Source of the DNA: Rubrivirga litoralis
GTDB taxonomy: Bacteria > Bacteroidota > Rhodothermia > Rhodothermales > Rubricoccaceae
Length of the DNA: 64,000 bases
Direction: 5' to 3'
Assembly: GCF_031846415.1 (NCBI RefSeq)
Contig: NZ_JAVRHT010000010.1
Span: 33,889 to 97,888, forward strand
Position 1 is the first letter of the stretch. Each line of letters opens with the position of its first letter. The notes below the pieces were generated by a model. That model saw only the letters and a program-made list of their open reading frames with translations. It did no database searches and was not told the DNA's origin. The translations under genes were made by a program, and so were the position numbers. Positions 1-7,001 of this stretch are shown here, one piece after another.

Positions 1-95
1 GAAAACAGGGTGGAGACGCCCCACCCCGCCCCGCGCGGTTGATCCGCGGCCGGTCGGCGCCGTACGTTTCCGGTCCTCCGCTCCGGCGGAGACCC

Positions 96-171
96 TGCCC
101 GATAGCTCAATTGGCAGAGCGCCAGTTTCTGGATCTGGAGGTTCAAGGTTCGATTCCTTGTCGGGCAGCCA
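96..171 (+). tRNA. tRNA-Gln (anticodon CUG)
   Basis: The sequence folds as a complete 76-nt cloverleaf. The acceptor TGCCCGA pairs with TCGGGCA (161-167), the D-stem is GCTC/GAGC, and the T-stem is CAAGG/CCTTG with loop TTCGATT. The anticodon loop TTCTGGA has U33 and anticodon CTG at 129-131, which reads the Gln codon CAG, the codon expected to dominate at this GC content. Discriminator G168 is followed by an encoded CCA (169-171). The innermost anticodon-stem pair is a T-T mismatch, which is tolerable. Confidence 0.95.
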
Positions 172-205
172 CGGCGGCCCCTCGCACCTAAGCGGGGGGC
201 CGCCG
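172..205 (+). terminator. Hairpin terminator of the tRNA gene
   Basis: A perfect 10-bp stem (CGGCGGCCCC with GGGGCCGCCG) and a 14-nt loop begin at the first base after the tRNA CCA end. There is no T-tract, so this is a GC-only hairpin that probably ends or processes the tRNA transcript. Confidence 0.6.
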
Positions 206-276
206 CTGCGTTCGGGCGGGGCGGCGGGTTTCCGAAGGCGCCGGGCACGGCGGTGTAGGCGGGGCGGCCGGCCGGC

Positions 277-307
277 GAGTACCCTGTACCGCGCACCCCG
301 TACCCGA
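277..307 (+). repeat. GTACCC-word leader, left partner of an inverted repeat around glpK
   Basis: GTACC words (GAGTACCCTGTACC at 277-290, then CGTACCC) occupy the last 37 bases before the glpK ATG. The 14-mer recurs inverted at 1820-1833, just after the glpK stop. It is C-rich before the start and G-rich after the stop, like other spacers here. Confidence 0.6.
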
Positions 308-313
308 GCCCCC

Positions 314-1807
314 ATGCCCACGCACGTCCTCGCCCTCGACCAGGGCACGACCTCGTCCCGCGCCATCCTGTTCGACCGGGCGGGGCGGATCGCCGGGACC
401 GCGCAAAAGGAGATCGAGCAGCACTTCCCGCGGCCCGGCTGGGTCGAGCACGACCCGACCGAGCTGTGGTCGTCGCAGGCCGGCGTGGCCGCCGAGGTGC
501 TCACGCGCGCGGGCGTGGCCCCGAGCGACCTCGCGGCAGTCGGGATCACGAACCAGCGCGAGACGGTCGTCGTGTGGGACCGGCGGACCGGCCAGCCCGT
601 CCACCGCGCGATTGTGTGGCAGGACCGGCGGACCGCCCCGCTCTGCGACGCGCTGAGGGAGGCGGGACACGAGGCGACGGTCCGCGAGAAGACCGGGCTC
701 GTCCTCGACAGCTACTTCTCGGGCACCAAGGTCCGCTGGATCCTCGACCACGTCGACGGCGCCCGCGAGGCCGCCGAGGCCGGGCACCTCGCCTTCGGGA
801 CCGTCGACAGCTGGCTCGTGTGGAACCTCACGGGCGGGGCGGAGCACCTGACGGACGTGACCAACGCCTGCCGGACGCTCTTCTTCAACCTCCACACGGG
901 CGACTGGGACGACGACCTGCTCGCGCTCCTCGACGTGCCGCGGTCGATGCTCCCCGAGGTCCGGTCGTCGTCCGAGGTCTACGCGCGCACGAGCGGGGCG
1001 CTGCTCTCGGCCGAGGTCCCTGTCGCCGGCATCGCGGGCGACCAGCAGGCGGCCACGTTCGGCCAGCGGTGCACGGCGCCGGGGCTCGCGAAAAACACCT
1101 ACGGCACGGGCTGCTTTCTGCTGATGAACACGGGCGGGGAGGCGGTCGCGTCGGCGAACAACCTGCTCACGACGGTCGCGTGGCGGCGCGGCGACCGCCC
1201 CGCCCAGTACGCGCTCGAGGGCAGCGTCTTCGTGGCCGGCGCCGCCGTGCAGTGGCTCCGCGACGGGCTCGGGATCATCCGCTCGGCGTCCGAGGTCGAG
1301 GCCCTCGCGCGGCGGGTCGAGCACGCCGACGGCGTCGTCCTCGTCCCGGCGTTCACCGGGCTCGGCGCGCCGCACTGGGACGCCGACGCGCGCGGCACGC
1401 TCCTCGGTCTCACGCGCGGCACTACGGCGGCGCACGTCGCCCGCGCCACGCTCGACGGCATCGCCTTCCAGGTGGCCGACGTGCTCGACGCGATGGAGGC
1501 CGACGCCGGCCTCGCCGTCTCCGAGCTCCGCGTCGACGGCGGGGCGGCGTCCAACGACCTCCTGATGCAGATCCAGGCCGACCTCCTCCAGGTCCCCGTC
1601 GTCCGCCCCGCCGTGACGGAGACGACGGCGCTGGGGGCGGCCCTCCTGGCCGGCCTCGCCGTCGGGTTCTGGACCGAGGACGAGGTCGACGCGCAGTGGC
1701 AGCTCGACCGCCGCTTCGAGCCGGCCATCTCCCCCGACGAGGCCGCCGACCGCCGGGCGGGGTGGGGCCGCGCGCTCGACCGCGCGCGCGGGTGGGCCGC
1801 AGCTTGA
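314..1807 (+). CDS. glpK: Glycerol kinase
   Basis: This gene encodes the cytoplasmic ATP-dependent kinase that converts glycerol to sn-glycerol-3-phosphate. The 497-residue product has the usual family length. The FGGY-kinase phosphate-1 motif DQGTTSSR lies at residues 9-16. The glycerol-binding NQRET and IVWQDRRT segments lie near residues 79-105, a SYFSGTK segment follows, and the C-terminal adenosine-site motif GGAASNDLLMQ is near residue 408. The frame is open upstream to 158 but that part overlaps the tRNA, so I chose the ATG at 314, where the homologous N-terminus MPTHVLALDQG begins. There is no Shine-Dalgarno sequence; the leader is pyrimidine-rich. glpD follows 262 bases downstream on the same strand, so the pair makes a glycerol-to-DHAP pathway. 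No glpF is in the window. Confidence 0.96.
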   Translation: MPTHVLALDQGTTSSRAILFDRAGRIAGTAQKEIEQHFPRPGWVEHDPTELWSSQAGVAAEVLTRAGVAPSDLAAVGITNQRETVVVWDRRTGQPVHRAIVWQDRRTAPLCDALREAGHEATVREKTGLVLDSYFSGTKVRWILDHVDGAREAAEAGHLAFGTVDSWLVWNLTGGAEHLTDVTNACRTLFFNLHTGDWDDDLLALLDVPRSMLPEVRSSSEVYARTSGALLSAEVPVAGIAGDQQAATFGQRCTAPGLAKNTYGTGCFLLMNTGGEAVASANNLLTTVAWRRGDRPAQYALEGSVFVAGAAVQWLRDGLGIIRSASEVEALARRVEHADGVVLVPAFTGLGAPHWDADARGTLLGLTRGTTAAHVARATLDGIAFQVADVLDAMEADAGLAVSELRVDGGAASNDLLMQIQADLLQVPVVRPAVTETTALGAALLAGLAVGFWTEDEVDAQWQLDRRFEPAISPDEAADRRAGWGRALDRARGWAAA

Positions 1808-1810
1808 CGG

Positions 1811-1840
1811 CGGGTACGAGGTACAGGGTACTCGGTACGG
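1811..1840 (+). repeat. GTACCC-word trailer after glpK (inverted copy)
   Basis: GGTACAGGGTACTC at 1820-1833 is the exact reverse complement of the 14-mer at 277-290, and further GTAC words flank it. It starts four bases after the glpK stop. Confidence 0.6.
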
Positions 1841-1928
1841 TCGCCTCCTCGGCATCCCCGGACCGGGCACATCCACCCCGCCCCGCCCGTGGTGCCGTGG
1901 GCGGGGCAGCCTAGTTGTTTACAAGGAG

Positions 1929-1967
1929 TCTCCCTCCCCCACCGGGGGAGGGCCGGGGAGGGGGACG
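1929..1967. repeat. Palindromic repeat family A, copy 1
   Basis: The core CCTCCCCCACCGGGGGAGGG folds into a stem and is followed by CYGGGG-R-GGGGGAC, which can pair with the leading GTCTCCCTCC. The same element recurs at 10925-10962 (in recB), 13654-13691 (in recC) and 43650-43700. It looks like a REP-type intergenic repeat; it lies between glpK and glpD. Confidence 0.75.
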
Positions 1968-2069
1968 GATGTTGGGGCGGCCACCGAGGGCGGGGCGGCG
2001 CCCGCCCCACGCCCGGACCACCCCGCCCCGCCCGACGTACGGGCCACCCCGCCCCCACCCCGCCCCCAC

Positions 2070-3668
2070 ATGCTGGACCGAGACACCGCCCGCCGCGCCA
2101 TCGACGAGGCCACCGAGCCCTGGGACATCGTCGTCGTCGGGGGTGGGGCGACCGGGCTGGGCTGCGCCATCGACGCCGCGGCCCGGGGCTACAAGACGCT
2201 GCTCCTGGAGCGCGACGACCTCGCCAAGGGCACGTCCAGCCGCTCGACCAAGCTGGTCCACGGCGGCGTCCGGTACCTCCGGCAGGGGAACGTGTCGCTC
2301 GTGCTGGAGGCGCTGAAGGAGCGGGGCACACTCCTCAAGAACGCCCCGCACCTCGTCCACGACCTCGCGTTCGTGGTCCCGAACTACGCGTGGTGGGAGG
2401 GGCCGTTCTACGGGATCGGCATGAAGGTGTACGACCTCATGGCGGGGCGGTCGGGGTTCGGGCGGAGCCGCCGGCTCTCGCGCGAGGAGACGCTGGAGCG
2501 CCTCCCGACGATCGAGCCCGACGGGCTGGACGGCGGCGTGGTCTACTACGACGGCCAGTTCGACGACGCCCGCCTCGCGGTCAACATGGCGCAGACGGCG
2601 GCCGAGCAGGGGGCGGCAATCCTCACGTACTGCGAGGTCACGGGGTTGACCAAGGACGGTGTCGAGGTGACGGGCGTCGTCGCCCGTGACGGCGAGACGG
2701 GCGAGACGGTCACGATTCCGGCCCGCGTCGTCGTCAACGCGACCGGCGTGTGGACCGACCGCGTGCGGCACATGGACGACGCCGCCGCCCCGCCCATGGT
2801 CCAGGCCAGCCAGGGCGTCCACATCGTGCTCGACCGGAGCTTCCTGCCCGGCGACAGCGCCATCATGGTGCCGAAGACCGACGACGGCCGCGTCCTCTTC
2901 GCGATCCCCTGGCGCGACGTGGTCGTCGTGGGGACGACCGACACACTGGTCGACGGCGCCGCGGCCGAGCCGCGCGCGCTCCCTGAAGAACTCAACTTCC
3001 TGCTCCGCCACGCCGCCCGCTACCTCACGCGCGACCCGTCGCCGGCCGACGTCAAGAGCGTGTTCGCCGGCCTCCGCCCGCTCGTCGCCGACCCGTCGGC
3101 CGAAGGCGGGACGGCGGCGCTCTCGCGCGACCACGTCCTCCACATCGCCGACTCCGGCCTGGTCACGATCACCGGCGGCAAGTGGACGACCTACCGCAAG
3201 ATGGCCGAGGACACGGTCGACCAGGCGGCCGTCCTCGCCGGCCTCCCCGAGCGGCCCTGCCCCACCGCGGACCTGCCCATCCACGGCGCGGGCGGGGCGG
3301 GCGGGGCGGAGGCGGGCGGGGCGGGCGACCTCGCCGCCTACGGGTCCGACGCTCCGTTGCTCCAGGCGCTGATGGACGACCACCCCGCCCTCGGTGAGCG
3401 GCTCCACCCCGCCCGGCCGGTCCGCGCGGGGCAGGTCGTGTGGGCGGCCCGCCACGAGATGGCGCGGACGGTCGAGGACGTCCTCTCGCGGCGGACGCGC
3501 GAGCTGCTCTTGGACGCCCGCGCGAGCATCGAGATGGCCCCGCGCGTGGCGGCGCTCCTGGCCGAGGAGCTAGACCGCGACGGCGACTGGGAGCGCGAGC
3601 AGGTCGCGGCCTACACGGCGCTCGCCGAGGGCTACCTCGTGCCGGACGACGCGGGCGGGGCGGGGTGA
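2070..3668 (+). CDS. glpD: Aerobic glycerol-3-phosphate dehydrogenase
   Basis: This gene encodes an FAD-dependent, membrane-associated oxidation of glycerol-3-phosphate to dihydroxyacetone phosphate that feeds the quinone pool. The 532-residue product is typical in length. The N-terminal dinucleotide-binding segment VVVGGGATGLG is at residues 21-31, followed by the GlpD-type GTSSRSTKLVHGGVRYL segment. The DAO fold ends with ITGGKWTTYRKMAEDTV, and the GlpD C-terminal helical domain (REEL-type VLSRRTRELLLDARAS segment) follows. A Gly/Ala-rich stretch near residue 410 is made from tandem copies of the GGGCGGGGCGG word at about 3293-3330, between the FAD domain and the C-terminal domain. The ATG at 2070 gives a normal N-terminus. 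The gene sits downstream of glpK in the same direction, separated by repeat family A. Confidence 0.96.
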   Translation: MLDRDTARRAIDEATEPWDIVVVGGGATGLGCAIDAAARGYKTLLLERDDLAKGTSSRSTKLVHGGVRYLRQGNVSLVLEALKERGTLLKNAPHLVHDLAFVVPNYAWWEGPFYGIGMKVYDLMAGRSGFGRSRRLSREETLERLPTIEPDGLDGGVVYYDGQFDDARLAVNMAQTAAEQGAAILTYCEVTGLTKDGVEVTGVVARDGETGETVTIPARVVVNATGVWTDRVRHMDDAAAPPMVQASQGVHIVLDRSFLPGDSAIMVPKTDDGRVLFAIPWRDVVVVGTTDTLVDGAAAEPRALPEELNFLLRHAARYLTRDPSPADVKSVFAGLRPLVADPSAEGGTAALSRDHVLHIADSGLVTITGGKWTTYRKMAEDTVDQAAVLAGLPERPCPTADLPIHGAGGAGGAEAGGAGDLAAYGSDAPLLQALMDDHPALGERLHPARPVRAGQVVWAARHEMARTVEDVLSRRTRELLLDARASIEMAPRVAALLAEELDRDGDWEREQVAAYTALAEGYLVPDDAGGAG

Positions 3669-3685
3669 GCGGGGCGGGGCGGCGA

Positions 3686-4006
3686 CTACCGTGAGACGGA
3701 GATCACCCGCTCGGGCGCAACGCGAGGGAACGCCGCGTTGATGGACGGGACGAGCGGAAGCAGGTCGTCGATGTCATTGCTCGCCGCCGAGAGCACGATG
3801 AGACAGAGGTCGATCCCGCTCAGGTTCTGCTGGTGCTCAATGCCCCGGTCCATCGTGAGCAACACGTCGAACTCGGCCGCGGCGAGGTGGAGCAGCCGCC
3901 CGTTCTTGACCCCGCCCCACCCGCGCTCCGGCACGGTCACCGCCTCGGCCTCCAGATGCCGCTTCAGCTTGCGCGGCACGTTTTCGTCGAGGAGGACCCG
4001 GATCAC
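3686..4006 (-). CDS. DUF5615-family PIN-like nuclease (putative toxin)
   Basis: The 106-residue protein has the DUF5615 pattern: N-terminal IRVLLDENVPRKLKRHL with acidic D7/E8, and a second acidic site at LLTMDRGIEHQQ (D53). Members of this family are small PIN-like proteins usually paired with a DUF433 protein. The pairing holds here: the upstream gene ends 4 bases inside this one (ATGA-type overlap at 4003-4006), which indicates translational coupling. The expected role is a toxin-like RNase in a type II-like module, but activity is inferred from family and context only. The 3' end faces glpD convergently, 17 bases away. No membrane segments or signal peptide are visible. Confidence 0.8.
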   Translation of the reverse strand: MIRVLLDENVPRKLKRHLEAEAVTVPERGWGGVKNGRLLHLAAAEFDVLLTMDRGIEHQQNLSGIDLCLIVLSAASNDIDDLLPLVPSINAAFPRVAPERVISVSR

Positions 4007-4209
4007 GCGGCCAGCTCCCGCCCCGCCAGCTCAAGCAAGGCCTCCGCTTGGTCGCGCGTGACCGTCGGAAAGTCGTCGCGGAAGTCCTCAATCCGCTTCC
4101 CCTTGCGCAGATAGACGAGGAGCGTGTCGATGGGCACGCGGGTTCCGGTAAACACAGGCGTGCCGCCGAGGATTTCGGGGTCGGAGTGGTAGACGTCGGC
4201 GCGGTCCAT
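4003..4209 (-). CDS. DUF433 protein (putative antitoxin)
   Basis: The 68-residue protein from the ATG at 4209 matches DUF433: HSDPEILGGTPVFTGTRVPIDTLLVYL, then KGKRIEDFRDDFPTVTRDQAEALLELAGRELAA. The family has a winged-helix-like fold and is regarded as the antitoxin partner of DUF5615-type proteins. The frame stays open to an upstream ATG at 4248, adding MAPYVGLRPTHGP. I prefer 4209 because the family normally starts close to the DPEILGG motif. It overlaps the putative toxin by 4 bases and lies 60 bases downstream of the recD stop on the same strand, so recD read-through could express the module. Confidence 0.8.
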   Translation of the reverse strand: MDRADVYHSDPEILGGTPVFTGTRVPIDTLLVYLRKGKRIEDFRDDFPTVTRDQAEALLELAGRELAA

Positions 4210-4269
4210 CGGTCCGTGGGTGGGGCGTAAGCCAACGTACGGCGCCACGCCCTCGTGCTCCGCCCCGCC

Positions 4270-6135
4270 CTAGTCCGCCGCCCCGCCCAGCCGCTCCGCC
4301 AGCCCCGACGCGCGGGGCGCGTCCGTCGCCACGGCCCGCTCGACGGCGTCGGCGTCGCCAAAGACGACCACCCCGCCCCGGGCACGCGTGGCGGCCGTGT
4401 AGAGGAGCCGCCGCGAGACGAACGCGGCCCCGCGCGTGCCCGGCTCGGGCAGGACCACGCCGACGGCGTCGAACTCGGACCCCTGGCTTTTGTGGACCGT
4501 CAGCGCCCACGCCGGCTCGTGGGCGGGGAGGCGCTCGAAGGCGATGGGCTCGCGGTCGGGGAAGACGACCACGTCGCGGTTCTCGACGCGCCACAGCACG
4601 CCGACATCGCCGTTCGCGAGGCCGGTCGTCCGGTCGTTCTGGGTCACGAGGAGCGGGCGGCCCGGGTAGAGGCGGTCGCCGTACGGGCTCCACCGGACGT
4701 GCCCCGCCTGGCGCAGCGCCCGCTCGACCGTCTCGTTCAGCCCCTCGACCCCGCGCGGCCCTCGGCGGACGGCCGCCAACAAGCGGAACCGGCCGAGCGC
4801 CTCTAGCGCCGCCTCCGGCGTCTCCGCCGTCACCACGTCCGGCGCGAACCGCCCCGCCCAGGCGACGGCGGCCCCGGCAGGGTCGTCCTCCACCAAGTCC
4901 AGGGCGGGGCGGTCCCGGAGCGCGGCCACCGCCCCGCCCGCGTCTCCGTCGCGGACGGCGACGGCGAACACGCCCACGTCGGAGTCGGCCGTAAACCGGC
5001 GGCTCTCGGTGAGCGCCACGACCGACGCGGCGAGCGGGGCGGCGTCGGGATCTGCTTCCACCCCGCCCAGGCCGAGCGCGCCGCAAAACGCGTCCAGCCC
5101 GGGCGGGGCGGGGCCGGTGCCGGCCGCGCACAGGTCGGCGAACGTGGAGCCGACCTCGACCGGCGGGAGCTGGTCCGGGTCGCCCAGGACGACGAGCCGG
5201 GCCTCGGGGCGGAGCGCCGCGAGCAAGGCGTCGAACAGCGGCAGGTCCACCATTGAGCCCTCGTCGACGAGCACGAGGTCGTGGGGGAGCGGTGCGCGCG
5301 CGTCGTGGCGAAAGCCGGCGCGTTCGGGGTGCGCCCCGAGCAGCCGGTGCAGCGTGACGGCCTCGGTCGGCAGGCCGGCGCCGCGCTCACCCAGGTCAGC
5401 GACGCCACCCGCGAGGCTCTCGCTCAGGCGGGCCGCGGCCTTCCCCGTCGGCGCGGCGAGCGCGACGCGGAGGTCGGGCTGAGCGGCGCGCAGGAGGGCG
5501 AGGATGCGGGTCGCCGTGTAGGTCTTGCCCGTGCCCGGCCCGCCGGCCACCAGCAGGACGCGCTGGCGGAGCGCGGCGGCGGCGGCCAGCGCCTGCCGGT
5601 CCAGCGCTCCATCCGCGCGCGGCGGGAACAGCGCCCCGAACGCCTCGGCGGCCGCCGCGGGCGGGGCGGCGAGCGCCGGGCCGACGCGCGCGAGCACGGC
5701 CGCGGCCGTCCGCCGCTCGGCGTCGACGAACCGGCGCAGCGCGAGCCGGTCGCGGTCGAGGACGAGCGGGGCCGCCCCGCCCGCGGCCGCTCCGACGGCC
5801 GGGCTCGCCTCCAGGTGTGCGCGCCACGCGTCGAGAGCGGGGAGGATCGGCAGGCCGCGCCCGCCCCGCCCTGCGGAAGCGGGCGCGTGCTCGTCCTCGG
5901 GGAACGGGAGGCCGGCGTGCTCGCCCAGGGCGACAGCGCTGTGGCCGTCGCGCCGCGCGCGGCTGACGAGGGCCGTCGAGAGCGCGAGCGCCCGCGCGCG
6001 GTCGGCGTCGGGCGCGCCGTGCTCGGCGTCGAGGCCAGCGACCATCCGCCCGAGCGCGAGGTCGATGGGCGCGGCGGCCTCGGCCTCGGCGAGCCGGTCG
6101 AGCGCGTCGGCGACGGCGTGCGGGAGCCTACGCAT
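4270..6135 (-). CDS. recD: Exodeoxyribonuclease V alpha subunit (RecD helicase)
   Basis: RecD is the 5'-to-3' SF1B helicase of the RecBCD complex. The 621-residue product is close to the family norm of about 610. The N-terminal all-helical domain is followed by Walker A GGPGTGKTYTA (about 198-208), a DEGSMVD motif II segment with GDPDQLPPVEVGSTFADL about 30 residues later, and the C-terminal TVHKSQGSEFD motif typical of RecD. The ATG at 6135 gives the normal start. recD is separated from recB by a PIN/antitoxin pair and is followed by a DUF433/DUF5615 pair, all on the minus strand, so the helicase gene is bracketed by two toxin-antitoxin-like modules. Confidence 0.93.
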   Translation of the reverse strand: MRRLPHAVADALDRLAEAEAAAPIDLALGRMVAGLDAEHGAPDADRARALALSTALVSRARRDGHSAVALGEHAGLPFPEDEHAPASAGRGGRGLPILPALDAWRAHLEASPAVGAAAGGAAPLVLDRDRLALRRFVDAERRTAAAVLARVGPALAAPPAAAAEAFGALFPPRADGALDRQALAAAAALRQRVLLVAGGPGTGKTYTATRILALLRAAQPDLRVALAAPTGKAAARLSESLAGGVADLGERGAGLPTEAVTLHRLLGAHPERAGFRHDARAPLPHDLVLVDEGSMVDLPLFDALLAALRPEARLVVLGDPDQLPPVEVGSTFADLCAAGTGPAPPGLDAFCGALGLGGVEADPDAAPLAASVVALTESRRFTADSDVGVFAVAVRDGDAGGAVAALRDRPALDLVEDDPAGAAVAWAGRFAPDVVTAETPEAALEALGRFRLLAAVRRGPRGVEGLNETVERALRQAGHVRWSPYGDRLYPGRPLLVTQNDRTTGLANGDVGVLWRVENRDVVVFPDREPIAFERLPAHEPAWALTVHKSQGSEFDAVGVVLPEPGTRGAAFVSRRLLYTAATRARGGVVVFGDADAVERAVATDAPRASGLAERLGGAAD

Positions 6136-6177
6136 AGGGCGGGGTGCGGGCGGGGCGGGGTCTACGCCCCCGGGTAC

Positions 6178-6414
6178 CTACAGCCGGTCGTGCGCCTCCG
6201 GCTCCACGTCCGGCGCCTTCGCCAGCACCGCCAGCAGCTTTTCCCGCCCCCCCCGCTTTGCCCGCTCGGCCAGGTAGTCCACCGTCGCCACCGACGCCAC
6301 CTTCTCCGCGAGCGCGAGCGTAGCGAGCTCCCCGACGGAGACGCCCTCTCGGGCCGCCAGCGCCTCGGCTTGCTCCTGGAGCGAGCGCGGGATGTTCAGG
6401 CTCAGCGTGCTCAT
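6178..6414 (-). CDS. Small antitoxin-like protein of a PIN module
   Basis: This 78-residue protein begins MSTLSLNIPRSLQEQAEALAA, followed by REGVSVGELATLALAEKV. That resembles the N-terminal ribbon-helix-helix of CopG/HicB-like antitoxins, in which a beta-strand binds DNA. It starts 24 bases downstream of the PIN gene stop, and its own stop is 43 bases before the recD start. The order toxin-then-antitoxin is the reverse of the common arrangement. The role is inferred from length, the RHH-like N-terminus and its PIN neighbour. Confidence 0.7.
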   Translation of the reverse strand: MSTLSLNIPRSLQEQAEALAAREGVSVGELATLALAEKVASVATVDYLAERAKRGGREKLLAVLAKAPDVEPEAHDRL

Positions 6415-6438
6415 GGCGCGGGAGGGCGAGTGGAACGG

Positions 6439-6870
6439 TTAAGGTATCGCGCCGATCTCCCGGAGGAGCTCCTTCGGGTCGGCCACGCTGACGCCGAACC
6501 GCTCAGCCCCGGCAAAGTCGGTCCGGTTGTAGGTCACGACGTAGTCGCACCCGGCGGCCACGGCGAGCTCGAGGACGTGTTCGTCGTCCGGGTCCCGGAG
6601 GTACGGCCGCCACAGGAAGTAGATCCGATGGGGGACGGCCAGGGCACACAGCGAGTCCACTACGTCGTCCACATCGCGCCGAGACAGCCCGATCTCCTTC
6701 CGCTGGCGGGTCAGGACGGCCTCGTACTCGAACGCGAGCGGGACCGAGAGGTGGATGTCGAACGCGCCGGTCCCGATAAGCGAGAGGAGGAGCGACGAGG
6801 CCCCGCGCCCTGACCGTTGGGCCGCGACGACGACGTTCGTGTCGATGACGATCTGGGGCGGACGACTCAT
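6439..6870 (-). CDS. PIN-domain toxin component
   Basis: This 143-residue PIN-fold protein should be a metal-dependent endoribonuclease of a type II toxin-antitoxin module. Acidic residues are in place: D10 in IVIDTNVVVAA, E50 in FEYEAVL, the RDPDDEHVLELA cluster (D93-D96) and D118 in TYNRTDF. The DPDDEHVLELAVAAGCDYVVTYNRTDF stretch is the hallmark of the subgroup annotated as putative toxin component, PIN family. The ATG at 6870 is the natural start. recB ends 131 bases upstream and the putative antitoxin follows. Target RNA and activity cannot be read from the sequence. Confidence 0.85.
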   Translation of the reverse strand: MSRPPQIVIDTNVVVAAQRSGRGASSLLLSLIGTGAFDIHLSVPLAFEYEAVLTRQRKEIGLSRRDVDDVVDSLCALAVPHRIYFLWRPYLRDPDDEHVLELAVAAGCDYVVTYNRTDFAGAERFGVSVADPKELLREIGAIP

Positions 6871-7001
6871 CGGCCGCCAGAATACGGAGCCGCCCGCCGC
6901 GCAACGGGACCAGCTACACAGCCGAAGGGCAGCGGGACCGTAGCCTCAACGGGTTCGGCGCTTCGCGAGGCTCCGCAACACTCGATCCGTTCGCCCCCGC
7001 T

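Noticed and set aside
158..313. Longer glpK start overlapping the tRNA
   Set aside because: It would begin inside the tRNA gene and adds Arg-rich sequence ahead of the conserved MPTHVLALDQGTT start.
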